A DNA stretch of 64,000 nucleotides from Clostridium sp. 1001271st1 H5 (lineage in GTDB: Bacteria; Bacillota; Clostridia; Lachnospirales; Lachnospiraceae), in NCBI RefSeq assembly GCF_005845215.1, contig NZ_SPHO01000027.1, forward strand, positions 1 to 64,000, given 5' to 3'. A program made the position numbers and the translations under genes. Positions 50,857 to 59,876 of this stretch are shown in pieces (the first letter of the stretch is position 1; each line of letters begins with the position of its first letter). The notes under the pieces were generated by a model. The model made no database searches. It was not told the DNA's origin and saw nothing but the letters and a program-made list of their open reading frames with translations.

Positions 50857-53007
50857 ATGGATAGAGCGATGGATGGAAGAGTGAATAAAAAGAAAGATAA
50901 AAATGCAGGTACAGGAATCAGGAACGGAGGAAACGGGACTAAAGTTAAAGGAATGGACAGCAGACATAAGGTGAGGACCGGTGAGAGTAAGACTGGTATT
51001 GGCAAAAGCGGGAAGATAACAGGTAAAATACAGGATGGGGAGAGGGATAGGAATAGAAACAGAGGAAAAGAGGGGGAGCGGAGTGGAGAACGGTTTGGAG
51101 ATAATGCTTGGGAACGGAAGAGAGATGGGGGTGGAGTGCGGAAGGATAATGGGGCAGGAGTGCGGAAGGATAATGGAGCAGGGGTACGGAAGGACAATAG
51201 GGCTGGAGTGCAGAAGGATAATAGTGTAGGAGTGCGGAAGGATAATGGGGCAGGAGTGCGGAAGGACAATAGCGCAGGAGCATGGAAGGACAATAGCGCA
51301 GGAGCGCGGAAGGATAATAGAGCAGGCGTACGGAAGGTGAATAGAACAGGAGCTCAGAAGGACAATAGGGCTGGTGAGCGGATTAAAGGTCAGTTTGTGA
51401 AGGATGAGGATGTTTTTGCAAAGCGGAATAGCCGGGAGAAAGGCAAGGAAGGCGGTTTATTAAGTGAACATAAAAGCGGTGATGGCTTGCTGTTACAAAT
51501 AAAGCGGAACGGCAGGGCATTTGCTGGGGAAGCTGGGAGAGGGGATTATAAAAAGGGCGGCTCATATGCAGGGCGTAGTGCTAAAAAGGGTAAGAGTATC
51601 TGCCCTGTGATGAATCAGTGCGGGGGCTGCCAATTGTTGGATATGGAGTATGCAGAACAGCTTAAGTTTAAGCAGAAACAAGTGGAAGAGCTGCTAAAAG
51701 GGCTCTGTCCTGTAAAGCCTATCATAGGTATGAAAAATCCTTTCCATTATCGTAATAAAGTGCATGCTGTATTTGACAGGGACAAAAGAGGTAATATCAT
51801 ATCTGGCATATATGAAGAAAATACCCATCATGTAGTTCCCGTGGAAAAATGTCTTTTAGAGGACCAGAAGGCGGACGAGATTATCGGTACCATACGCGGA
51901 ATGCTTAAATCATTTAAAATTAGGACGTATGATGAAGATACTGGTTTTGGACTTCTGAGGCATGTCCTAATCCGCCGGGGATTTTCCACAGGGGAAATCA
52001 TGGTGGTTTTGGTCACTGCTTCTCCTGTGTTTCCGTCTAAGAATAACTTCGTTAAAGCTTTGCGGGAGAAACATCCGGAGATTACCACCATTGTCCAGAA
52101 TATCAATGGAAGAGGGACCAGTATGGTTCTGGGAGATAAGGAGCATGTACTGTATGGAAAGGGTTATATTGTGGATGAGCTGTGCGGATGCAGGTTCCGT
52201 ATATCGTCAAAGTCGTTCTATCAGGTGAACTCGGTGCAGACTGAGGTTCTCTATGAAAAGGCGCTGTCTCTGGCCGGCCTGACCGGACAGGAACTGGTGG
52301 TGGATGCATACTGCGGTATTGGGACCATTGGCATCATTGCAAGCAAGACAGCAGGGAAAGTTATTGGAGTGGAGCTGAATCAGGATGCAGTTAGGGATGC
52401 GGTTAGTAATGCAAAGATGAACGGAATCGAAAATATTCGTTTTTATTGCAATGATGCCGGCCGTTTCCTGGTAAATATGGCTGAACAGGGTGAAAAGGCC
52501 GATGTAGTTATTATGGACCCTCCCAGAAGCGGAAGTACGGAGGAATTCATGGATGCAGTCGGAAGGCTTGGAGCTGGGAAGGTTGTGTATGTGTCGTGTA
52601 ATCCGGAAACACTGGCCAGGGATGTGAGGTATATGAAGAAGCTGGGGTATCGGGCGGTGGAGGCTTGGCCGGTGGATATGTTTGGTGGGACGGTGCATGT
52701 CGAGACGGTATGTTTATTGTCCAAACTTAATGCAAAGCAACATATCGAGGTAGACATCCACATGGACGAACTTGATCTCACCGATGCAGAGAAGAAAGCC
52801 ACCTATTCGGAAATCAAGGAATATGTGCTGGAGCATACCGGACTCAAGGTCAGCAGCTTGTATATCGCTCAGGTGAAGCAGAAATGCGGTATCATCGAGC
52901 GAGAAAATTACAACAAACCGAAGTCCGATGATGCAAAACAGCCCCAATGCCCGCCCGATAAGGAAAAAGCAATCAAGGAGGCGCTCAAGCACTTCGGCAT
53001 GATCTAA
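50857..53007 (+). CDS. rlmD: 23S rRNA (uracil-5-)-methyltransferase RlmD/RumA, hybrid with repeat N-terminus and element-derived C-terminus
   Basis: The 716-residue protein has three parts. Residues 1-245 are a basic, low-complexity extension holding ten 8-residue repeats (91-172). Residues ~249-620 are the m5U methyltransferase: iron-sulfur cysteines in CPVMNQCGGC, SAM motif DAYCGIGTIG (~482), DPPR, and catalytic Cys in VSCNPETL (~580). The core ends at HVETVCLLSKL. Residues ~622-716 are an unrelated tail (DELDLTDAEKKATYSEIKEY, ending LKHFGMI) of the sort carried by integrative elements that insert in rumA. It is probably still functional. AGGAGACGG precedes the ATG. Confidence 0.88.
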   Translation: MDRAMDGRVNKKKDKNAGTGIRNGGNGTKVKGMDSRHKVRTGESKTGIGKSGKITGKIQDGERDRNRNRGKEGERSGERFGDNAWERKRDGGGVRKDNGAGVRKDNGAGVRKDNRAGVQKDNSVGVRKDNGAGVRKDNSAGAWKDNSAGARKDNRAGVRKVNRTGAQKDNRAGERIKGQFVKDEDVFAKRNSREKGKEGGLLSEHKSGDGLLLQIKRNGRAFAGEAGRGDYKKGGSYAGRSAKKGKSICPVMNQCGGCQLLDMEYAEQLKFKQKQVEELLKGLCPVKPIIGMKNPFHYRNKVHAVFDRDKRGNIISGIYEENTHHVVPVEKCLLEDQKADEIIGTIRGMLKSFKIRTYDEDTGFGLLRHVLIRRGFSTGEIMVVLVTASPVFPSKNNFVKALREKHPEITTIVQNINGRGTSMVLGDKEHVLYGKGYIVDELCGCRFRISSKSFYQVNSVQTEVLYEKALSLAGLTGQELVVDAYCGIGTIGIIASKTAGKVIGVELNQDAVRDAVSNAKMNGIENIRFYCNDAGRFLVNMAEQGEKADVVIMDPPRSGSTEEFMDAVGRLGAGKVVYVSCNPETLARDVRYMKKLGYRAVEAWPVDMFGGTVHVETVCLLSKLNAKQHIEVDIHMDELDLTDAEKKATYSEIKEYVLEHTGLKVSSLYIAQVKQKCGIIERENYNKPKSDDAKQPQCPPDKEKAIKEALKHFGMI
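51127..51372 (+). repeat. 24-bp in-frame tandem repeats in rlmD
   Basis: Ten copies plus one degenerate copy of a 24-bp unit close to GGAGTGCGGAAGGATAATGG, encoding variants of GAGVRKDN. Copies differ by one to four bases, and several pairs are identical. Confidence 0.9.
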
Positions 53008-53017
53008 GGAGGGCAAA

Positions 53018-53263
53018 ATGAAGCGTTTACTTTCTTGTGAGTTCAATATGGATACTGCCTGTGTGGAGCTGAAATTTGCAAATGGCAGCATGATTGCCAT
53101 TGATACGATTGCGGTAGAGAATGAGGTTGCCGATAATATATATCAGCGGTCAGAGCTGGACTGGCTGATTTACAACGATCCGGCAGCCTATGCAGATTTA
53201 GTTCTCAACGGCGACCCGGAAACATACCTGAAAACTGTTACAGAATATAAACCTTTGGACTGA
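53018..53263 (+). CDS. DUF6061 family protein
   Basis: The 81-residue acidic protein resembles small DUF6061 proteins common at the edge of such elements (MKRLLSCEFN start, ELKFANGSMIAIDT). The function is unknown. It lies 10 bp after the rlmD hybrid with GGAGG before its ATG, so it is read from the chromosomal rlmD transcript. Confidence 0.7.
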   Translation: MKRLLSCEFNMDTACVELKFANGSMIAIDTIAVENEVADNIYQRSELDWLIYNDPAAYADLVLNGDPETYLKTVTEYKPLD

Positions 53264-53280
53264 TTACCAGAGATAAAGCA

Positions 53281-53324
53281 AGCCGCCTGTGCGGGCATAT
53301 CAAATGCTCATACAGGCGGCTTTT
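53281..53324. terminator. terminator between DUF6061 gene and the convergent transporter
   Basis: AGCCGCCTGT (53281-53290) pairs with ACAGGCGGCT (53312-53321), followed by TTTT on the plus strand and by CTTGCTTT on the minus strand. Confidence 0.8.
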
Positions 53325-53345
53325 CCTTTTTGTACTGTGACTTTA

Positions 53346-55568
53346 TCAGTTCTCCGAAATGGACCGCTTAAACAATATCCATGTACTTATGAAGTAGCAT
53401 ATCAGCAGTAAGAAAAGAATACCAATGATAATCCCTACTTGTACCATCAAGGCTCCGCAGCCAATATAAGCTGAGATTTCAGCAGAAACACTTTGAAGAA
53501 AATAGCCAATCACAATAATTGCTACAACGATTGCCGCTGTGATCGGCATCCCAAACCAAACACCAAGCTGTTTTAGAACCAAAGTATGCAGGTCCTTCTC
53601 TTCCACTCCCATTTTTCGCAGAACCGAAAATCTGTAGTTGTTTTTTTCTGCATCCAGGAGCTGCTGAAGAGCCAGCACGGTAAGACACATCACCATCAGA
53701 ACAATTGCACCATAGATCAAGGACGCTTTTAGGATAAAGTTAAGGGCGATTATACGGTTCACTTCCGTAGTATGGACAGTTGTACTGTATCCTGCCAGAT
53801 TGTCTTTATCAGGATCTTCTGGATAAGAACGCCCAAGAAGCTGTTCCAGCATTTCTGCCGTTTTGAAGGGAAGCGGATATTGGGTCATCACAAATCGGTT
53901 GCGCTGTACCGGAAGCAAGACTTGCGCTATTTCGTCAGGTATGATATACACCACATCTGTATAAAGATTATAGATGGATTCCCCCACAGGCTCCTGAAAC
54001 ACGGCGTTCTCACTAAGTTTCAGGGTGCCTGCGTCAGTTTCCAATAAGGTATGCTCAGCAATGTAGTTTTCAATATCCTTGTCCTCTGCTGCACGATGCC
54101 AGTGGGTAGCAAATTCATCCGTTTGTAAGATAATAGGTTCATATCCCAACATTTTCCGAACAGCGTTATAATCCTTCAGTGCGATCGCCAAGGGAGGAAA
54201 ATTGTACTTTACTCGCTGGTGAAAGTCGCTTTGCTTGGGAAGATATTCCGAAAAAGTCAAATCGTCCTTTATCGCTATTTTGTTTTGTTCTATGAACGCA
54301 GTAATTTCTCCATAGTCTGTATCCGGAAGATTTTCCACTTCATAAACATCGTTGTAGCGGCTTGAAATTTGAATATCATAGACAGCCCGACTGTCCAAAT
54401 AGCCCAGACTCCATCCCGTTAAAACCGGCGCAATGACAAACAAGCAGATAGAAAAAGTCAGGGTCACACAAATGATCGTCATCGTTTTCGTATTGGTAGC
54501 CAGCTTAGAGGAAAGCTGTCCAAACAGAAATAAACTCGTATTATGATATTTGCGGGACACTTTAGACTCCTTCCAGTATAGGAGCGCCGCATTCGATAAA
54601 TACATGACTGCGGAAATGATAAACAAAATATCCGCAACCCCAAACAGCAAATATTGATTCAGAGTTGGAGCGTCAAATCCAAGGAAGTAGGCTTTTTCCA
54701 GTTCTGCGATGGAAAAAATCGGGATAGCGGTCAATACAGCACCAGCCAGAAGTCCGCAAAGATATCGGGAAAACCCTATTTTTCTGTGTAAAACAGCACC
54801 TGCGATTGCCCAAAGCAGCGTCAGTGCAGGGAAAAGGACATTCCCCCAATACATGAGCTTTACAGGAAGCGGATGTCTGGAATCGAAGTAAAAATGATAT
54901 TTTACAGTACCTACCTCCAGCATCCACAGCAGCAGAATGCCATAGAAAATACAGATCATCGGCATCCATCTGCTTTTATGAAGCGGTTTTTCATTCTGAC
55001 GGTTTGCCGTCATAAGCTCAATAATCCTGCTTTTGTTGAGAATTCTGACATTCCCGACTCCAACCAGAATCTGGCAAACAACAAAGAAGCCCACGGTCAA
55101 CAGCACAGTATCCGGGAAAAACGACCAAGAAAAAGCGTAGGGTTCCCCAAAAGAAGCAAGCAGCATAGCCGTAATGACCTGAGAAACGACCATCCCCAGA
55201 AGGATTCCCACCGACACAGAGAATATGAGCAGGAAAAAAGTCTCTCCAAAAAAGAGCAGGCCTATGGTTTTTTGCTCCATTCCCAAGGTTGCCTCAACGG
55301 CAAACTCCTTTTGCTTTTTTCTCAGCATGAAACGATTGACATAGTGGATCAGAAACAACAAAAGCAAACTAATCCCGCAAATTGCCAGTTTCATACCTCC
55401 AGCCAGCAGGGAAATATTATATTCCGCACCAATGGTCGGATGATAATGGGTGCTGCTGATAGACAAAAACGCATAGAACAGGGTGACACAGAGTGTCATG
55501 GTCACAATATAAATCAAATAGTCCTTCACAGACCGCTTTGCATTTTTGAAAATAAGTTTAGCGTACAT
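53346..55568 (-). CDS. BceB-like ABC transporter permease (FtsX domain)
   Basis: The 740-residue membrane protein has FtsX permease domains near both ends, ten predicted helices and a large extracellular domain (~350-570) between helices 7 and 8, the BceB/VraG layout. Such permeases free or remove lipid-II-binding peptide antibiotics and signal to BceS-type kinases. The start overlaps the ATPase gene end by 11 bases. Cargo of the integrative element. Confidence 0.88.
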   Translation of the reverse strand: MYAKLIFKNAKRSVKDYLIYIVTMTLCVTLFYAFLSISSTHYHPTIGAEYNISLLAGGMKLAICGISLLLLFLIHYVNRFMLRKKQKEFAVEATLGMEQKTIGLLFFGETFFLLIFSVSVGILLGMVVSQVITAMLLASFGEPYAFSWSFFPDTVLLTVGFFVVCQILVGVGNVRILNKSRIIELMTANRQNEKPLHKSRWMPMICIFYGILLLWMLEVGTVKYHFYFDSRHPLPVKLMYWGNVLFPALTLLWAIAGAVLHRKIGFSRYLCGLLAGAVLTAIPIFSIAELEKAYFLGFDAPTLNQYLLFGVADILFIISAVMYLSNAALLYWKESKVSRKYHNTSLFLFGQLSSKLATNTKTMTIICVTLTFSICLFVIAPVLTGWSLGYLDSRAVYDIQISSRYNDVYEVENLPDTDYGEITAFIEQNKIAIKDDLTFSEYLPKQSDFHQRVKYNFPPLAIALKDYNAVRKMLGYEPIILQTDEFATHWHRAAEDKDIENYIAEHTLLETDAGTLKLSENAVFQEPVGESIYNLYTDVVYIIPDEIAQVLLPVQRNRFVMTQYPLPFKTAEMLEQLLGRSYPEDPDKDNLAGYSTTVHTTEVNRIIALNFILKASLIYGAIVLMVMCLTVLALQQLLDAEKNNYRFSVLRKMGVEEKDLHTLVLKQLGVWFGMPITAAIVVAIIVIGYFLQSVSAEISAYIGCGALMVQVGIIIGILFLLLICYFISTWILFKRSISEN

Positions 55569-56325
55569 CGCTCGTGCCCCCTCCCATCATGGTAAGGACA
55601 TCCAGGATTTTTTCAAAGAAAGTCCTGCGGGAATCACCCCCCTTACGGATTTCCGTAAAGATTGCCCCGTCCCTCATAAAGAGAATACGATTGGCATAGC
55701 TTGCCGAGAAAGCATCGTGTGTCACCATCAGAATTGTGGCTCCGAGATCTTCATTGATACTCTGGATCGTCGAGAGCAGCATCTGGGACGAGTGACTGTC
55801 TAACGCACCGGTGGGTTCATCCGCCAAAATCAGCTTAGGCTGATTGATAATGGCTCTGGCACAGGCGCACCGCTGCTTCTGGCCGCCGGACACCTGATAG
55901 GGGTATTTGTCCAGAATATCCGTGATATTCAGCTTTCCGGCCATTTCCCGCACCCGCCCATCAATCTCGCCTGCTGGAACCTTGTTGATGGTCAGCGCCA
56001 GGGCTATGTTTTCCGAAATGGTCAGCGTGTCCAGCAGGTTAAAATCCTGAAATACAAATCCAAGATTCTCCCGACGAAACCGGGCAATCTGTTTTTCGTT
56101 GATTTCCGTCACATCGGTTCCGTCCAGATAGATATGTCCTGCACTGACGGTATCAATGGTGGAAATACAGTTGAGCAGGGTAGTCTTGCCGGAGCCAGAT
56201 GCTCCCATGATTCCTACAAATTCTCCCTCTTGAACGGAAAAGCTGATGTCCTGAATTGCTTTTGTAACATTTCCGCCATTTCCGTAATATTTTTGGATAT
56301 GATCCAGTTTCAAAATTTCTTTCAT
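55558..56325 (-). CDS. BceA-like ABC transporter ATPase
   Basis: The 255-residue ATPase of the MacB/LolD/BceA group has Walker A GASGSGKT, signature VSGGQKQR, Walker B LILADE and switch VTHD. The ATG at 56325 follows GAGGTGATAACA; an upstream GTG would add three residues. It works with the following permease; both are preceded by a two-component system and a probable response-regulator site. Confidence 0.92.
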   Translation of the reverse strand: MKEILKLDHIQKYYGNGGNVTKAIQDISFSVQEGEFVGIMGASGSGKTTLLNCISTIDTVSAGHIYLDGTDVTEINEKQIARFRRENLGFVFQDFNLLDTLTISENIALALTINKVPAGEIDGRVREMAGKLNITDILDKYPYQVSGGQKQRCACARAIINQPKLILADEPTGALDSHSSQMLLSTIQSINEDLGATILMVTHDAFSASYANRILFMRDGAIFTEIRKGGDSRRTFFEKILDVLTMMGGGTSDVR

Positions 56326-56381
56326 TGTTATCACCTCTGATCTCTATTGTAAAATAAGAGTGGCTTCGTTTGTATCAAGTT

Positions 56382-56412
56382 TTCTTACAAAGTTCTAACA
56401 AAAATGTAAGAA
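56382..56412. promoter_or_regulatory. BceR-type response-regulator binding site
   Basis: TAACA-AAAA-TGTAA (56396-56409) fits the BceR-like consensus TNACA-N4-TGTNA. A wider inverted repeat TTCTTACA (56382-56389) / TGTAAGAA (56405-56412) covers it. It lies between the kinase and ATPase genes, where the transporter promoter is expected. Confidence 0.55.
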
Positions 56413-56440
56413 GTGCAGAACGCTTTTCAGTTCTGCACTT
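56411..56440 (-). terminator. hairpin at the end of the kinase gene
   Basis: AAGTGCAGAAC (56411-56421) pairs with GTTCTGCACTT (56430-56440); the kinase stop codon is in the loop. On the minus strand a weak T run (CATTTTTG) follows. It would partly separate kinase and transporter transcripts. Confidence 0.55.
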
Positions 56441-57440
56441 CATGAATCAGACAGTTAATGTGAAAAGAAAGGGAAATGGCTGTGCCATGTTCCGACGACT
56501 CCGCCGTAATGCCAATGCCCAGCTTTTCACAGAGCCGTTTGCACAGATACAGACCAATGCCCGTGGACTGCTGAATCAGACGACCATTCTGACCGGTAAA
56601 TCCCTTTTCAAAGATACGGGGCAGATCGGACGCAGCAATCCCGATTCCATTGTCCTCCACGACAAGGACAACCTGATCCTGCCGTTTATGAGTAGAAATG
56701 CGGAGAACCGGCTGCTTCGTACGATACTTGACCGCATTGACAATCAGTTGATTTAGGATAAAACGCACCCACTTTTCATCTGAATAAACCGTATCCTGCA
56801 TTTCCTCCACTTCCAGGCGCATACCACTTTGGAGCAGCAGATATTTGTTATCTGCAATCGCCTGATGCACCACTTGGGACAGTGCCATTTCCCGGACAGA
56901 ATAATCTTTCTCTGTATGCTCACTGCGGGCATAATAAAGAGCCTGTTCCGTAAAGCGGTTGGTCTTTTCCAGTTCCAGCAGAAGTTCTTTTGTCCAGTTC
57001 GTCCGATGGTTTTCACATAGGAGTTTCATGGCAGTAATGGGCGTTTTGATTTCGTGAATCCATTGTTCAATGTATTCCTTGTACTCCAGGCGTTCCCGCT
57101 CGACCTCCCCAATCTGCTCCAACATGGATTTTCCAGCCATTTTCAAAATCTGATAGTAAACCTGATCCTCGGCCTGTTCCGGCAGTTCCATCACTTCAGA
57201 AATAAGGTATCTCTCGGAGAGCTGCTTCGCCATATCCAGAAGTTTTTTCATCTGCCGCTTTCGTTTCCAGTAAGTGAGGACAAGTCCCATCAGCAAAATC
57301 AATGCCCATACGATCAGGATCAATACTACTGCGGAAGCCGAATTGCCGCACACCAGCAAAAATACAGTGAGCGCAGCCATGCAAACAAGGTTCGTCAGCA
57401 GAAATGGAAGCCTGTTTTTCCAATACCGTTTGCTGTTCAT
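56427..57440 (-). CDS. BceS-like intramembrane-sensing histidine kinase
   Basis: The 337-residue kinase has two transmembrane helices (~12-32 and ~36-58) with almost no extracellular loop, an H-box WIHEIKTPI, and an ATPase domain with NAVKY and DNGIGI plus the GIGLYLCKR G2 box. This class senses through a partner BceAB transporter, which is encoded just downstream. The start overlaps the response regulator stop (ATGA). Confidence 0.92.
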   Translation of the reverse strand: MNSKRYWKNRLPFLLTNLVCMAALTVFLLVCGNSASAVVLILIVWALILLMGLVLTYWKRKRQMKKLLDMAKQLSERYLISEVMELPEQAEDQVYYQILKMAGKSMLEQIGEVERERLEYKEYIEQWIHEIKTPITAMKLLCENHRTNWTKELLLELEKTNRFTEQALYYARSEHTEKDYSVREMALSQVVHQAIADNKYLLLQSGMRLEVEEMQDTVYSDEKWVRFILNQLIVNAVKYRTKQPVLRISTHKRQDQVVLVVEDNGIGIAASDLPRIFEKGFTGQNGRLIQQSTGIGLYLCKRLCEKLGIGITAESSEHGTAISLSFHINCLIHEVQN

Positions 57441-58108
57441 ATCGTGTACCCCTGGCGATGCTTTGTCTTGATAAAATCCGTCAGGCCAATGCCCGCCAGT
57501 TTTTCCCGGATGCGGTTGATATTGACGCTCAAAGCATTGTCATCCACATATAGCTGATTGTCCCATAGATAATCTACAATATCATTACGGGAACAAATCT
57601 TTCCTGCGTGTTTGAAAAGATAATATAATATTTTCAATTCATTCTTTGTCAGTTCTGCTTGGTTACCGTCATATTCAATCGTGCTACTTTCTAAGTGAAG
57701 AATCGCTCCTTGCCAATTCAGACGCTCAATTTGTTCTATCGGGTAAGCTCGTTTCATCAAGGATGAAATCTTTGCCAGCAGAATTGCTGTGTTATAAGGC
57801 TTGGTGATAAAAGCATCTCCACCCAGCAAAATACTGTTCAATTCATCCATGTCCGTATTGCAGCTTGTTACAAAGATAATCGGTACATTGGAAAAACTGC
57901 GGATTTGAGAACAGATTGAGTAGCCGCTTTCTTGTGGCAGCTTTATGTCCAGCAAAATCAAATAGGGATGAGTATTTTTGACCGCTTGCATAACTGATGT
58001 AAAGTCAGTAACTGCGGATGCCTCATATCCGTTTCCGTTTAACAGAACTTGTAATTCAGTTTGAATGATTGGGTCATCTTCGATGATGAGTATTTTATAT
58101 TTTTCCAT
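57437..58108 (-). CDS. OmpR-family response regulator (BceR-like)
   Basis: The 223-residue regulator has a receiver domain (IIEDDPIIQ, phosphoacceptor Asp in LLDIKLP, KPYN) and a winged-helix DNA-binding domain ending RHQGYTI. ATG 58108 is chosen for AAAGGGAC upstream; a longer frame starts 39 bp earlier. It likely activates the transporter genes through the site at 56382-56412. Confidence 0.92.
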   Translation of the reverse strand: MEKYKILIIEDDPIIQTELQVLLNGNGYEASAVTDFTSVMQAVKNTHPYLILLDIKLPQESGYSICSQIRSFSNVPIIFVTSCNTDMDELNSILLGGDAFITKPYNTAILLAKISSLMKRAYPIEQIERLNWQGAILHLESSTIEYDGNQAELTKNELKILYYLFKHAGKICSRNDIVDYLWDNQLYVDDNALSVNINRIREKLAGIGLTDFIKTKHRQGYTI

Positions 58109-58134
58109 GATTACATGTCCCTTTCTTTGAATAT

Positions 58135-58776
58135 TTAGTACCACCAAGGCAGTTCCAGCCAGAAGTTATCCAGAGCCAATTTCTCCGTGGACTTTGCTCT
58201 GCTCTCTGACAGATGGAAGTGCTTCGCCGTTTCGCTCAGAGGATGGAGGACATCGTCCTCAAAGCCAAAGCGATACCAGAGATAGGCTTTCTCTCGCTCA
58301 TCAATCATTTCCAGAGCCGTATGGATTTCTTCGTGGGTTTCCTTTGCAATGAAAATCTGCTCTGGGTTCTGTACTCTGGAATCTGCTATAAATTCATGTT
58401 GTCCCTTATTCTCGCCCTTTTTGACCTCATCCAGACGAATGATACAGTCCAGATTTTTGGCTTCAAAGGTAGGATTCAGCCTGCGGATGTAGTCCAGCAT
58501 GGCATTATGAATAGCCGGGGCAGCATAGGTCAAAAACTTGTTCCCGTAGTCGGGTTGAAAGCTGCTTATGCAGCCCAGAAGCCCCAATGAACCCTCCTGC
58601 ACCAAATCGTTCAGTTCAATGCCGAGGGCAACGTTCAGCTCCCGCTGTGCGCTCCATATCTCGTATGCCGTCTTTCGGATAAACCGCAGATTGTTCTCTA
58701 CAAGGGCGTTTTCTGCCCATTTGTCACCGCTCTGCGCCGCAATACAGAGCTGCTCGTTAGTTATCTTGTCCATCAT
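58135..58776 (-). CDS. sigma-70-like factor of the integrative element
   Basis: The 213-residue protein has sigma region 2 (NNLRFIRKTAYEIW, NDLVQEGSLGLLGCISSFQPDYGNKFLTYA, of which DLVQEG is the core) and a C-terminal helix-turn-helix like region 4 (LSETAKHFHLSESRAKSTEKLAL). Such factors occur in Tn1549-like elements and may drive element genes. It overlaps the upstream XRE gene by 20 bases. Confidence 0.85.
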   Translation of the reverse strand: MMDKITNEQLCIAAQSGDKWAENALVENNLRFIRKTAYEIWSAQRELNVALGIELNDLVQEGSLGLLGCISSFQPDYGNKFLTYAAPAIHNAMLDYIRRLNPTFEAKNLDCIIRLDEVKKGENKGQHEFIADSRVQNPEQIFIAKETHEEIHTALEMIDEREKAYLWYRFGFEDDVLHPLSETAKHFHLSESRAKSTEKLALDNFWLELPWWY

Positions 58777-59584
58777 CTTCCGGCAGCACCATCGTCTGCA
58801 TCAGCCCCAGCAAGGCTTTGTTAAAGTTGTCCAGAGCTTCCTGATTGACTCCATCGACACCGGAAATGCTGCCTGTAATAGCATCAACAACTGCTTCCGG
58901 CGTGATGGTCGGATTCTGCATATCCTGCCCCTTGGTCAGCTCGGCAAACATCTTTTCGGTGGCTTCCTTGCTGATTGCCTTGGCTGCGACCAAATCGCTG
59001 CCTGCTTCTTTCTTGATTTCCTTAACCACCGTCATAAAGGTGTTTTGAATCGTGGTCTGGTCTGCCTGATAAGCGGGAATTTTCATGGCATTAGCGGTTC
59101 GGGCTGCCTGTACTGCTTCGGGAGCTTGGTTCTGTCCCAACAGCAGAGAGCCAACGGTAGCAAACATCTGGTTTTGTGCGGCATATCCTCTTGCAAGGGT
59201 ATCATCCATATACTGTGCAATCATATAAGTAACCATGGCAAAGCGGGGATTTTCCAGCAGACGGTTGACTACATCATTGTTGACCTTTCCGGTATAAAGA
59301 TTCTTTGCAGCTTCAACAGATAATCCCAGTTCTGAAATATCGTAGTTCTTTTTATCCGGGATTACGGTCGTACCCAAGATAAAGTCCGTGGACACATTGA
59401 ACACTCTGGCGATGCGGATAACGCTTTCTTCGCTCAGCTTTTCGGTCTTTCCGCTAAGGAAGCGGCTGATGGTGCTTTCATTCACATCAATCCGAAGTGC
59501 CAGTTCTCGCTGGGTCATCTTGCGTTCTCTCATTACATCAACGATTCTTTTCCGAACATCGGCGGGTAAATAAGTATCAGCCAT
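58757..59584 (-). CDS. XRE-family regulator with long C-terminal domain
   Basis: The 275-residue protein has an N-terminal Cro/C1 HTH (~8-70, KMTQRELALRIDVNESTISRFLSG) and a helical, acidic C-terminal part (~80-275) without a family I can name. It follows an HTH/excisionase-like gene with a one-base overlap and precedes the sigma factor, so it probably controls element excision or transfer. Confidence 0.85.
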   Translation of the reverse strand: MADTYLPADVRKRIVDVMRERKMTQRELALRIDVNESTISRFLSGKTEKLSEESVIRIARVFNVSTDFILGTTVIPDKKNYDISELGLSVEAAKNLYTGKVNNDVVNRLLENPRFAMVTYMIAQYMDDTLARGYAAQNQMFATVGSLLLGQNQAPEAVQAARTANAMKIPAYQADQTTIQNTFMTVVKEIKKEAGSDLVAAKAISKEATEKMFAELTKGQDMQNPTITPEAVVDAITGSISGVDGVNQEALDNFNKALLGLMQTMVLPEDDGQDN

Positions 59585-59793
59585 TATGCTTCCTCCCCTC
59601 TGTCTGTTTTCTGTTTGATATATTTTCCGCTTTTAATGCGGGCATCTGTCGGCTTTTCAGCGTCCTCCGGGATGATCCAGCGGCTTCCTGCCCGCTGTGC
59701 GCCCGGTATGCGGTCATTGTTGCAGAGGATACCAACTCTTCGGGGAGAGATACCCCATTTCTCGGCAACTTCAAATGTAGACAGGTATTTCAT
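59584..59793 (-). CDS. small HTH / excisionase-like protein
   Basis: The 69-residue protein is a MerR/excisionase-type winged helix: LSTFEVAEKWGISPRRVGIL, then GAQRAGSRWIIPEDAEKP. It is the first gene of the minus-strand run, led by a good promoter at 59829-59857. It may act as a directionality factor or local regulator. Confidence 0.8.
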   Translation of the reverse strand: MKYLSTFEVAEKWGISPRRVGILCNNDRIPGAQRAGSRWIIPEDAEKPTDARIKSGKYIKQKTDRGEEA

Positions 59794-59828
59794 TTCTGTA
59801 TCATCCCTCCTGATTCATATTAACTTCA

Positions 59829-59857
59829 ATTATATTCTATTTACGGAACAATATCAA
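59829..59857 (-). promoter_or_regulatory. promoter of the element's minus-strand regulatory operon
   Basis: Minus strand TTGATA (59852-59857), 17 bp, TATAAT (59829-59834), 36 bp before the first start codon, which has AGGAGGG upstream. Confidence 0.75.
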
Positions 59858-59876
59858 CCAACTTTGTGTGAACACT

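Noticed and set aside
51127..51372. Regular 24-bp repeats resembling a CRISPR array
   Set aside because: The repeats are directly tandem with no spacers and keep the reading frame of rlmD.
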